Source of the DNA: Oscillospiraceae bacterium
GTDB lineage: Bacteria; Bacillota; Clostridia; Oscillospirales; Ruminococcaceae
DNA length: 64,000 nt
Assembly (NCBI GenBank): GCA_017466885.1
Contig: JAFTTH010000009.1
Coordinates: 146,798 to 210,797, forward strand
Direction of reading: 5' to 3'
The notes below the pieces were generated by a model that was given only the letters and a program-made list of their open reading frames with translations, was not told where the DNA came from and did no database searches. The position numbers were made by a program, and so were the translations under genes. Of this stretch, positions 9,097-15,836 are shown piece after piece (the stretch's first letter is position 1; each line of letters opens with the position of its first letter).

Positions 9097-10707
9097 ATGG
9101 CCGTCAAGCGGACCTCTGCATGGATGCTGGCCCTTGCGGTCATATTTGTTTTTTTATTCGGCGGCTGCTCCTCCAAGGGCGGTAAAGCCTTCCGGTTTCA
9201 TATTGCCGCGGCACCGCAAAATCTGGACCCCCAGCTTTCCTCTGACGAGCCCTCCCTGACGGTGATCGGCCATGTCTTTTCCGGTCTCTACCGGATGGAC
9301 GAAACCGGCGCGCCTCTCCCCGATTTTGCCGCCTCCACCGAGGTTTCCGAGGATGGCCTGACTTACACCTTCACCCTTCACCAGGGAAGCTTTTGGTCCT
9401 ATGTAGAGGATAACACTCACAAGCAGGGCGAGCCGGTTACTGCGGATGATTTTGTGTTTGCCTTTCAGCGTTTGTTCACTCCCGCCACCAAGGCCCCCCG
9501 CGCCAATGAATACGCCTTTATCAAAAATGCGGCTGACGCTCTTGCCGGAAAGATCGATCCCGCAGAGATCGGCGTGACCGCTCCGGATCCGTATACTCTT
9601 GTGATCCAGTTGGAGCGGGAATCCCCCTTCTTTCTGCAGCTTCTGGCTGAAGCACCTGCAATGCCCTGCAACCGCACCATCTTTACCGCGGCCAAGGGAA
9701 AATATGGCTTCAGTCGGGAAACCACCGGATATAACGGACCCTTTTATATTTCCCAATGGAAAAACAGTTCCTCCCTTTATTTGCGAAAGCGGGCCACGTA
9801 CTATGATGCCGAATCCATTCTTCCCGCAAGTCTGACCCTGGTGGTTCGCACCGAAGCGACGGATCTGCCCGACCAGCTGAGCGAAGGGGTTGCTGATCTT
9901 GGGCGGATGAGCGGCGCAGAATTTTCCGCCTGGAGGGAAAATACACTTTCCCATACCGCCATAGAGGGTTCCTGCTATTCCCTGCTTTTCAACTGCACAG
10001 ATCCGGTCTTTCAAAACAAAAAGATCCGCCAGGCCCTGGCTATGGCAATTGACTTTGAGGCATTAAAGGAGCAATATCCCTTTTACTATCAGAAGGCGAC
10101 CAGGATCTCCTCCCCGCTGATTGCGGTTGGAGGCGAAAACTATTTAGAAAGTTCCACCCCTCCCGAAGCAAAATACGACCCCGAGCAAGCCTTCAAGCTT
10201 TTTCAGGAGGGATTGGCCGAGCTGAAGCTTTCAAAACTCCCTAAAACCATTATTCTTTGCCCGGAGAGCGGCTCTCACGCCGAAATTTTATCCTACATCC
10301 AACAGCAATGGCAAAAGAATCTTCTTTGCTTTATCAATATGGAGCGCACCTCTGATGCGGCACTGTCCCTCGCGCTTTCCAGCCGGGAATATTCCATTGC
10401 TATGATTCCTCTGACCACCCAGACCAACAGTCCCGCCTCCCTTTTGTCCCGCTTCTGCTCCTCCTCCACCAGCATTACCGGTTATAAAAGCAAGACCTTT
10501 GACCAGGCATACGCCGCCGGAACCTCTGCCAAAACTGCCACAGATGCCATTGCAGGGTTTTCCAAGGCGGAGTCGCTTTTGCTTTCGGAAGCGGTTTGTA
10601 TTCCCCTCTATTATGAGCTGGAATATTTTGTGACAGCGGAGGATGTGGAGGGAATTTCCATTCTGCCTTTTGGCGGGCGGGTGGACATCCGCTATGCGGA
10701 TAAGTAA
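9097..10707 (+). CDS. Peptide ABC transporter substrate-binding lipoprotein (OppA/SBP_bac_5 type)
   Basis: A 536-residue lipoprotein. The signal peptide ends in the lipobox FGGC at residues 21-24. The following domain has the family 5 pattern: IAAAPQNLDPQLSSDEPS, then LTYTFTLHQGSFWS and PVTADDFVFAFQRL. These bind oligopeptides or other bulky ligands outside the membrane. No permease or ATPase genes for this transporter are adjacent, so it is an orphan binding protein, a frequent situation for OppA-like proteins in Clostridia. It starts 20 bases after the deacetylase and is followed after 18 bases by a TtcA-like gene. Confidence 0.88.
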   Translation: MAVKRTSAWMLALAVIFVFLFGGCSSKGGKAFRFHIAAAPQNLDPQLSSDEPSLTVIGHVFSGLYRMDETGAPLPDFAASTEVSEDGLTYTFTLHQGSFWSYVEDNTHKQGEPVTADDFVFAFQRLFTPATKAPRANEYAFIKNAADALAGKIDPAEIGVTAPDPYTLVIQLERESPFFLQLLAEAPAMPCNRTIFTAAKGKYGFSRETTGYNGPFYISQWKNSSSLYLRKRATYYDAESILPASLTLVVRTEATDLPDQLSEGVADLGRMSGAEFSAWRENTLSHTAIEGSCYSLLFNCTDPVFQNKKIRQALAMAIDFEALKEQYPFYYQKATRISSPLIAVGGENYLESSTPPEAKYDPEQAFKLFQEGLAELKLSKLPKTIILCPESGSHAEILSYIQQQWQKNLLCFINMERTSDAALSLALSSREYSIAMIPLTTQTNSPASLLSRFCSSSTSITGYKSKTFDQAYAAGTSAKTATDAIAGFSKAESLLLSEAVCIPLYYELEYFVTAEDVEGISILPFGGRVDIRYADK

Positions 10708-10725
10708 TTTCAGGGAGAACCGGAT

Positions 10726-11436
10726 ATGAAACGGATTTTAAGCCTGATGCGGGCTGCCTGTCAGGAATATGATATGATTGAGGAAAACGACCGGATTGCC
10801 GTTTGCGTTTCGGGAGGGAAGGACTCTGTCGTGCTATTGGCGGCAATGGCCGAAATGCGGCGTTTTTACCCCAAGCATTACGAGGTGGAGGCACTGACCC
10901 TGGACCCCTGCTTTGGAGGCGTGGAGACCGATTATTCGGCGATTTCCATCCTTTGTCAGGAGTTGGAGGTTCCTTACACCATCAAGCGGACCCGACTGGG
11001 TCAAATTATTTTTGAGGAACGGCAGGAAACAAACCCCTGCAGCTTATGCGCTCGGATGCGCCGGGCCTGCCTGCACGATGCCGCCAAGGAGCTTTCCTGC
11101 GGCACCCTTGCCCTGGGGCACCACAATGATGACGTTGTGCAGACCTTTATGATGAATCTTTTCAACGAGGGGCGGGTTGGCTGTTTTTCCCCGAAAACCC
11201 ACCTTTCCCGGAAGGATGTTACGGTGATTCGCCCGCTGATCTTTGCCGAGGAACGGGATATTGTCGGGTGCAGAAACCGGCTGAATTTGCCGGTGGTCAA
11301 ATCAAAATGCCCGGCAGACGGAAATACCTCTCGGGCCGATTTCCGGGATATGCTCAATGAAATGGAGCGAAACGACCGGGGATTAAAGAACCGTATTTTC
11401 GGCGCACTGAAGCGGAGCGGAATTGACGGTTGGTAA
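10726..11436 (+). CDS. TtcA-like tRNA 2-thiolation PP-loop ATPase
   Basis: A 236-residue PP-loop ATP pyrophosphatase. The nucleotide loop is CVSGGKDSVVLLAAM near residue 25. The CxxC pair NPCSLCARMRRAC and the LALGHHNDDVVQTFMMNLF segment match the TtcA/TilS-like superfamily, in which an activated adenylate on tRNA receives sulphur, often with an Fe-S cluster. Clostridial members like this are usually annotated TtcA-family, but activity at C32 is unproven. It is the last gene before a strong terminator. Confidence 0.8.
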   Translation: MKRILSLMRAACQEYDMIEENDRIAVCVSGGKDSVVLLAAMAEMRRFYPKHYEVEALTLDPCFGGVETDYSAISILCQELEVPYTIKRTRLGQIIFEERQETNPCSLCARMRRACLHDAAKELSCGTLALGHHNDDVVQTFMMNLFNEGRVGCFSPKTHLSRKDVTVIRPLIFAEERDIVGCRNRLNLPVVKSKCPADGNTSRADFRDMLNEMERNDRGLKNRIFGALKRSGIDGW

Positions 11437-11459
11437 TCCCTTCCCCATATAAACAAACA

Positions 11460-11500
11460 ATCCCCGCAGCACACACAGCGCTGCGGGGATCCGCTTTTTT
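11460..11500. terminator. Strong terminator shared by convergent units
   Basis: ATCCCCGCAGC pairs perfectly with GCTGCGGGGAT across a 9-base loop, followed by CCGCTTTTTT on the plus strand. Read on the minus strand it is followed by TTGTTTGTTT and could also end the unit at 11.5-12.0 kb. Confidence 0.9.
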
Positions 11501-11542
11501 ATTCAATTTTTCAATGGGGATGAGGTAGAGCAATAATTAGTA

Positions 11543-11559
11543 CATTGGACCCACCTTTT
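11543..11559 (-). repeat. Copy 1 of AAGGTGxGTCCAATG motif
   Basis: Minus strand AAAAGGTGGGTCCAATG. It is one of four dispersed copies inside the geneless unit; each looks like a ribosome binding site plus start codon. Confidence 0.5.
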
Positions 11560-11647
11560 TCATTTATTCTTTGATAAGCCTCAGGAATTTTGTCATCGCG
11601 ACACGCCCTGTCTTACGAAGAAATGATGGGACGATCAATTTCTACCA

Positions 11648-11664
11648 CACGGGACTCACCTTTT
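11648..11664 (-). repeat. Copy 2 of AAGGTGxGTCCAATG motif
   Basis: Minus strand AAAAGGTGAGTCCCGTG, followed immediately by TGG TAG, so the apparent start gives only a two-codon frame. Confidence 0.5.
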
Positions 11665-11698
11665 CTTAAGATTCTTTTGCAAACTTCCATAAGTGCTT

Positions 11699-11712
11699 CA
11701 TTGGAATCACCT
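11699..11712 (-). repeat. Copy 3 of AAGGTGxGTCCAATG motif
   Basis: Minus strand AGGTGATTCCAATG, opening an 11-codon frame MKHLWKFAKES. Confidence 0.45.
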
Positions 11713-11950
11713 GATCTATATTGAAGTCTTTCGGTCGGGCCGCTCCTGCAACCCTTCAGTTTACAAAAATACCTCTCTTTCGGAGATTTCCCTTCCCGCT
11801 CCGGATTTGCCTTAACTCAAACTTTGGCATTCATTATCGGCTAAACCGAACCAATCTCAATGGGATCACATTCACCAGTTTTTGACCTTTTTAGGCCACC
11901 GCACAATCGGTGAACCGCAACGGGAAAGATATTGATTCATCAAGCTGACC

Positions 11951-11968
11951 CATTGGACTCACCCCTTT
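11951..11968 (-). repeat. Copy 4 of AAGGTGxGTCCAATG motif
   Basis: Minus strand AAAGGGGTGAGTCCAATG, opening a 20-codon frame that starts MGQLDESISFPL. This is the copy nearest the promoter. Confidence 0.5.
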
Positions 11969-12008
11969 CCTTTCGGTTTCTTTTCATCTATCTCCTTGGT
12001 ACGTCTAT

Positions 12009-12037
12009 ATAATAGCATATGTTTTTTGTTATGTCAA
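12009..12037 (-). promoter_or_regulatory. Strong sigma-A promoter of the geneless unit
   Basis: Minus strand TTGACA (12037-12032), 17-base spacer, TATTAT (12014-12009). This is among the best promoters in the window and points into the 11.5-12.0 kb region. Confidence 0.85.
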
Positions 12038-12143
12038 TAGTTTTTTTCAATTTTTTTAAAAAAATATATGTAACAAATTTCAGTATATTATTTGTGCAAA
12101 AAGGAAAGAGTAAAGAGAGTCTCCTTCTTCGGGAAAATAGGGA

Positions 12144-12172
12144 TTGACTTATGGCGGCAAATCGATTACAAT
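12144..12172 (+). promoter_or_regulatory. Sigma-A promoter of the DUF1292 gene
   Basis: TTGACT (12144-12149), 17-base spacer, TACAAT (12167-12172), about 45 bases before the start codon. Confidence 0.75.
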
Positions 12173-12218
12173 AGTATGCGTAGGGAAATGAATTCCCGGA
12201 TATAAGGAGGATAAGAAA

Positions 12219-12551
12219 ATGGCCGAAGATATGAACATGGAAATGGATATGGACTATGGTGTGGATATCCTGACCCTGGTGGATGAGGACGGTGAGGAGC
12301 ACGAGTTCGAGATCCTGGACCAGATTGAAGAGGATGGCGAGAATTACGTTGCCCTTCTCCCTGTGGCGGATAACCCTGATGAATATATCGACGCAGATGG
12401 CGAGCTGGTCATCCTGAAGGTGGATGGCGAAGGCGAGGACGAAGCCCTCATCTGGATCGAGGATGAAGAGGAGTTTGCCCGGGTTTCCGATATCTTTATG
12501 CAGCGGCTGAGCGACGAGTTTGACTTCGAAATGGAGCAGACTGAGGAATAA
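12219..12551 (+). CDS. DUF1292 (YrzB-like) acidic protein
   Basis: A 110-residue, extremely acidic protein (many DE runs, a methionine-rich first 12 residues). The core DILTLVDEDGEEHEFEILD ... YVALLPV ... ILKV is the DUF1292 pattern found in Firmicutes, commonly near ruvX or alaS. The function is unknown. It is likely cytosolic. The ATG follows AAGGAGGATAAGAAA, a strong site. It is directly upstream of the 6S-like RNA and may be co-transcribed with it. Confidence 0.85.
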   Translation: MAEDMNMEMDMDYGVDILTLVDEDGEEHEFEILDQIEEDGENYVALLPVADNPDEYIDADGELVILKVDGEGEDEALIWIEDEEEFARVSDIFMQRLSDEFDFEMEQTEE

Positions 12552-12555
12552 GCCC

Positions 12556-12795
12556 GATTCTCCTGCTGTGTGCGAATCCTTGCATGTATTTTAATCCAAC
12601 ACGTATTGAACGGGATCATGTCTCCGCGGGCGGGATTGCAGACCTCCCGGCTTAGCCGGACGAAGGGAGCGCGAAACCTGTGGGCATGGGTACCCACCCT
12701 ATCGAAAGATGGGTTTCAATCTCGTGCAAGACGGCATGGCGGGAAAAGAATATTCACACCCTGCTTCCGGCATCGGAGGCAGGGTGTTTTTCTAA
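12556..12795 (+). ncRNA. ssrS: 6S RNA candidate
   Basis: A long imperfect hairpin can be drawn. Its closing stem pairs TCCTGC (12561-12566) with GCGGGA (12739-12744) and CTTGCA (12579-12584) with TGCAAG (12725-12730), with bulges between. Inside, ATTGAA pairs with TTCAAT and leads into a large bubble. The bubble holds local hairpins: CCGGC/GCCGG, GTGGG/CCCAC and a GAAA-capped stem near 12705. About 190 bases plus an efficient terminator, no open frame, and a CGGCATGGCGGG-like 3' closing strand all fit 6S RNA, which sequesters sigma-A polymerase. A riboswitch acting on the downstream gene is the alternative. I cannot score it against a covariance model. Confidence 0.5.
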
Positions 12796-12796
12796 G
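12757..12796 (+). terminator. Terminator of the 6S-like RNA
   Basis: ACACCCTGCTTCCG pairs with CGGAGGCAGGGTGT (one wobble) across GCAT, then TTTTT. It ends 10 bases before the start codon of the next gene. Confidence 0.9.
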
Positions 12797-12806
12797 GAGC
12801 CCTTCT

Positions 12807-13289
12807 ATGAAAACCTGCTTTTTCTCGGGACACCGGGTATTACCCGAAGGAATTGACCGTTCCCTCTCCACCCTTCTGCGGGAACGGATCTCCGATCTTT
12901 GCGAAAGCGGTGTGACGGAATTTATCTGCGGAGGTGCCATGGGGTTTGACCGGATGGCGGCGGAGGCAGTCCTTCATCTGAGGGACTGCTGGTATCCCCA
13001 AATCAAGCTGATCCTTCTGCTCCCCTATCCCGACCAGTCGGAGCATTGGCCTGCCCCGGAGCAGGTTGCCTATCGCGAGATTCTCCGGCAGGCCGACCAG
13101 GTGCATTACACCGCCGAAGCATACTTTCCCGGCTGCTTTCATCTGCGGAATCAGCAAATGGCAGACCGGAGCGACTGCCTGATCTGCTACTGCAGAGAGG
13201 ATTCCGGCGGCACCGCCGAAACAATCAAATACGCGAAAAAAAAGGGACTGCCCATCGCAAATCTCGCTGAGCTGATCCCTGAATATTAA
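12807..13289 (+). CDS. YpsA-like SLOG-superfamily protein (DUF1273-like)
   Basis: A 160-residue Rossmann-like protein. It begins CFFSGHRVLPEG and has FICGGAMGFDRMAAEAVL, the GG(A)xGxD nucleotide-binding pattern of the SLOG superfamily. It then shows LLLPYPDQSEHW and a C-terminal CRED(S)GGTAETIKYAKKKG. Relatives include YpsA, which affects cell division in Bacillus and Staphylococcus; SLOG proteins are thought to sense or process nucleotide-derived ligands. I chose the ATG at 12807, preceded by TAAGGAG, because the longer open frame upstream runs through the structured RNA. Confidence 0.8.
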   Translation: MKTCFFSGHRVLPEGIDRSLSTLLRERISDLCESGVTEFICGGAMGFDRMAAEAVLHLRDCWYPQIKLILLLPYPDQSEHWPAPEQVAYREILRQADQVHYTAEAYFPGCFHLRNQQMADRSDCLICYCREDSGGTAETIKYAKKKGLPIANLAELIPEY

Positions 13290-13336
13290 AAGCGTTTCTC
13301 CCATTGGTTGCAAGCCAATCAGAGAAACGCTTTCTT
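13290..13336. terminator. Bidirectional terminator
   Basis: AAAGCGTTTCTC with ATTGG pairs with CCAAT and GAGAAACGCTTT. It separates the YpsA-like gene from the convergent lipoprotein gene. Confidence 0.9.
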
Positions 13337-13338
13337 CT

Positions 13339-14337
13339 TTATTCCACCGAACCGATGGCGGCAAAGCAGTACCGCACTGTTCCGCAATATTTCTCAGAAC
13401 GGTTCCAAACTGCAACCACCTCATAAATTCTGCTACCATTGGGTAGCTGTGCTGAAAAAGCAGTCTCAGGACCATCAAGGGGGATCCATTCTTCCTCCGC
13501 ATCGGTTCCGCCCCAGGAATCGGCGTCCCAGCAGGACAGGGTCATCTTATCCGGAGTAGTCTCCCAATGGAAGGACACCTTTCCCTCTTCTGTAGAGGAA
13601 AACACCAGGGGGGTCATTTTCCCCTTCATTTCCAGCGGGTGGGGCGCATCCGCTTCAATGGAGATATTTTTCTCTCCGTCGTAATACATCCAGGAGGTGC
13701 CTCCCTGGATCGCCGGAATGGATGAAGCGTTGTTTTTCACTCTCAAGGCAGGAGGCGCTTTCAGGATCTTTTCATCCCCGGTTGGGGCTTCCTCCGGCTC
13801 TTTTTCGGGTGGGGTGGAGAACTTATCCCAACCCCGCATTCCTTCGGGCAGGAGAGGATAAATTTTGCTGAAATCCAGCCGTTCCCCCGCTTCCTCCAGC
13901 GTCATAAACTCGCCTGTTTCCTCGCAGTAGAGATAGACCGCATAAGCGGAAGGAAAATAGATGCAGGAGTTTGAGATCCGGAATCCCTGATAGGATTCCT
14001 CAATAATGGCACAATCCGCCGTAGCACCCTCATAGAGGATGCGGTAAACATCATACTCCCCTGCTTTGCCAAACCATTCTGCTTCGCAGGGCAGGTCTTT
14101 CGGTTCTTCAGTTTGAAAGAACTCGGAAAGGCATTTTCGATATGCCTCGATTGCTTTGGCAGGATCTGGCGAAAGGATCAGCTGACTTTCCGCAGGCGAG
14201 GCGGTTCCCCCACCGGACGGAGCGGTGTTCTGGAAGCTGCCTTCGCTTGCTTCCGCCGCAACACAGCCCGCCAGAGCGCTACACAGTAACGCGATTGCGA
14301 GAGCCAATATCCAGAAACGGTCCTTCGTTCGATTCAT
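13339..14337 (-). CDS. Lipoprotein of ECF sigma module 1, unknown function
   Basis: A 332-residue exported protein. The signal peptide (ILALAIALLCSALAGC) ends in the lipobox LAGC. The mature part is acidic with Ser/Pro/Gly-rich linkers. It contains a region with tyrosines and tryptophans (GGTSWMYYDGEKNISIEADAP) and a likely beta-rich C-terminal half. I recognise no family. The ATG at 14337 is preceded by AGAGGG; a TTG at 14343 is less likely. It is the third gene of the module, 20 bases after the membrane protein, so it probably belongs to the signal-sensing or output part of that module. Confidence 0.6.
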   Translation of the reverse strand: MNRTKDRFWILALAIALLCSALAGCVAAEASEGSFQNTAPSGGGTASPAESQLILSPDPAKAIEAYRKCLSEFFQTEEPKDLPCEAEWFGKAGEYDVYRILYEGATADCAIIEESYQGFRISNSCIYFPSAYAVYLYCEETGEFMTLEEAGERLDFSKIYPLLPEGMRGWDKFSTPPEKEPEEAPTGDEKILKAPPALRVKNNASSIPAIQGGTSWMYYDGEKNISIEADAPHPLEMKGKMTPLVFSSTEEGKVSFHWETTPDKMTLSCWDADSWGGTDAEEEWIPLDGPETAFSAQLPNGSRIYEVVAVWNRSEKYCGTVRYCFAAIGSVE

Positions 14338-14357
14338 ACACAACCCTCTTTTCGTGA

Positions 14358-15161
14358 TTATTGTAACGATCCGATGAAATCATCAAGCATTTGCAGTTCC
14401 TTTGGAGAAATCACAAGATATCCCATTCCCAAATCATCCGAAAGGGCGATCCCTTCTGCTGTGATCATCAAGGTTACGGTAATCTCCCCCGGATAGCAGA
14501 TTTCCACCTTACACAAAAGATCGGCATTCCAAAAGGAAGGTGGAATCTCCCTTCCTTCCCCAAGCTCTCCCACCGCCAGCAGCCGCTCGCAAAAGGCGGT
14601 GATCTTTTCCATGCCATCCGCTTCGTCAGATTTCAGACAGATATCCGAAGCATCCTCGCCCGCGGGGTAGATTGTGATTGTGCTTGGAATGGCGTAATTA
14701 TCCCGGTTGGAATGATCCTTTGGGAGAAATATCTGTTCGAAAATGGGACGCCCTTCTACCAACTCTACACGGGACGTTGTGTTACCGGAGGTAGAGGAAA
14801 TGGCTTCTGTCCCTATTGTTGTTCCGGAGCCGGAAACGCACATTTGATCGGAAGCCACCTCGTTTTGGTTGACGCTCGACGAGGAATCGTACTGCTCGAA
14901 CACACCGTCATCCGCGGCTTCCGAGCGAATTGCTCCTTCCCCCATTGCATCAGAGGTCCCACCGATATGGCCACCCGATCCGAAGTCACCGGTGGGGGGT
15001 GTAAATCCGAAATTCCCCGAAAGGAGGATCGTTGCAACCACAGCAATCGCGCAAACTGTTCCGCAAGCGGCGGTGATCCGTTTCCGGTTTACCCGGCGCT
15101 GATACAGATATTCCGTTTCTTTATCCCGGATAAGCTGAAGAAATGCCTCTTCACTTCTCAT
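14358..15161 (-). CDS. Putative membrane-bound regulator (anti-sigma-like) of ECF module 1
   Basis: A 267-residue protein. A short cytoplasmic tail of about 28 residues (MRSEEAFLQLIRDKETEYLY...) is followed by one transmembrane segment (ITAACGTVCAIAVVATILL) and an extracytoplasmic Ser/Gly-rich domain with no family I recognise. It overlaps the sigma gene by 4 bases (ATGA), indicating translational coupling, the usual layout for a sigma factor and its cognate membrane anti-sigma factor. No zinc-binding anti-sigma HxxxCxxC motif is seen, so the role rests on gene order. Confidence 0.6.
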   Translation of the reverse strand: MRSEEAFLQLIRDKETEYLYQRRVNRKRITAACGTVCAIAVVATILLSGNFGFTPPTGDFGSGGHIGGTSDAMGEGAIRSEAADDGVFEQYDSSSSVNQNEVASDQMCVSGSGTTIGTEAISSTSGNTTSRVELVEGRPIFEQIFLPKDHSNRDNYAIPSTITIYPAGEDASDICLKSDEADGMEKITAFCERLLAVGELGEGREIPPSFWNADLLCKVEICYPGEITVTLMITAEGIALSDDLGMGYLVISPKELQMLDDFIGSLQ

Positions 15162-15703
15162 AGGGAATACCCCTCCTTTTCCAATACTGCTTTGACCGCT
15201 TTCTTACCCCTGTAGAGGAGGTTGGTCATCTGTTTTTCGTTTTTCTTCATCACGCGGCCTGCATCCCGGTAGGAAAGCTCTTCAAAATAAACCAGATGGA
15301 GTGCAACGCGATAATCCTCCGGAATGGCATTCAAGGCGCGGTGAAGGGCACGGTGAAGATCATCCCGAATGATCCGGTCGGCAAGAAGCTCCTCATCCGT
15401 AGAGGGTTCCTGCTGCTCCGGAAAGGGCTGGAGCCGTTTCTGGCGTTTTTGAAAATTGAGCGCACGGGACCGACCTATCATAAACAGATAGGTTTTCATA
15501 GACGATCTGAAGTTATAACGATGCCGATGTACCAAAAGCTCTACAAAGACATCTGCGGCAATATCCTCCGCCGAGGAGATATTCCGCACATACCGATTCA
15601 AAAAGAAGATCAATGGCTGGCGGTACAAGCGCACAAGCTCGTCAAACGCCGCCTTCTCCCCCTCCAGATATCGGCGGTAGAGTTCTGCTCCGCGGTCCTC
15701 CAT
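15158..15703 (-). CDS. ECF-type RNA polymerase sigma factor, module 1
   Basis: A 181-residue sigma-70-family factor with only regions 2 and 4. Region 2 reads FDELVRLYRQPLIFFLNRYV, then AEDIAADVFVELL, then FRSSMKTYLFMIGRSRALNF. Region 4 reads ALNAIPEDYRVALHLVYFEE followed by the helix-turn-helix LSYRDAGRVMKKNEKQMTNL. It directs polymerase to a small extracytoplasmic-stress regulon, probably including its own operon. The ATG follows AGGAGGCGCGA. It is a more distant relative of the two sigma genes at 40.9 and 44.5 kb. Confidence 0.88.
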   Translation of the reverse strand: MEDRGAELYRRYLEGEKAAFDELVRLYRQPLIFFLNRYVRNISSAEDIAADVFVELLVHRHRYNFRSSMKTYLFMIGRSRALNFQKRQKRLQPFPEQQEPSTDEELLADRIIRDDLHRALHRALNAIPEDYRVALHLVYFEELSYRDAGRVMKKNEKQMTNLLYRGKKAVKAVLEKEGYSL

Positions 15704-15716
15704 TCGCGCCTCCTAT

Positions 15717-15776
15717 AGATTCGTATTTCCGAATCTCTGCCCTTCGATTATTATACAATCGAAACGGCAAAACCTC
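15717..15776 (-). promoter_or_regulatory. Promoter-like motif and leader hairpin of ECF module 1
   Basis: Minus strand: GAGGTTTTG (15776-15768), 12 bases, TATAATAAT (15755-15747), then a hairpin AGATTCG-GAAATA-CGAATCT (15736-15717) directly before the AGGAGG of the sigma gene. The layout resembles the leaders of the two other sigma genes in the window. No sigma-A -35 at the right distance is seen. Confidence 0.45.
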
Positions 15777-15780
15777 TCAC

Positions 15781-15820
15781 AAAAAAATCCGCAGACCTGA
15801 AATGAATCAGATCTGCGGAT
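15781..15820 (-). terminator. Terminator of ispH-rpsA
   Basis: Minus strand ATCCGCAGATCTGA pairs with TCAGGTCTGCGGAT around AATCATTT-like loop bases, followed by seven T residues. Confidence 0.92.
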
Positions 15821-15836
15821 AAGTAGCAGGGAATAA

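Larger units (their letters stand above)
11501..12008 (-). other. Minus-strand transcription unit with no recognisable gene
   Basis: About 500 bases behind a strong minus-strand promoter. A good AAGGAG site precedes an ATG at about 11988 whose frame reads MKRNRKERGESNGSA and then meets two TGA stops. The same frame continues without frameshift to about 11510, protein-like but broken by further TAG, TGA and TAA codons. Pieces include LKRSKTGECDPIEIGS, CKLKGCRSGPTERLQYRSG, NEALMEVCKRILRKGES and IPEAYQRINEKGG. A second frame also gives short open stretches such as MNQYLSRCGSPIVRW. Four copies of a GGTGAGTCCAATG-like motif occur. It may be a decayed gene, a multi-leader RNA or a mobile-element remnant. 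I cannot identify it. Confidence 0.5.

Noticed and set aside
11501..12008. tmRNA, RNase P RNA, or a group I or group II intron
   Set aside because: The conserved cores (tmRNA tag and CCA end, RNase P GAGGAAAGUCC, intron domain V or P-Q-R-S elements) are not visible in the unit.
12570..12806. An N-terminal extension of the YpsA-like protein into the upstream structured region
   Set aside because: The extra residues show no conservation pattern and the DNA there folds into a 6S-like RNA plus a terminator; the ATG at 12807 has a proper ribosome site.
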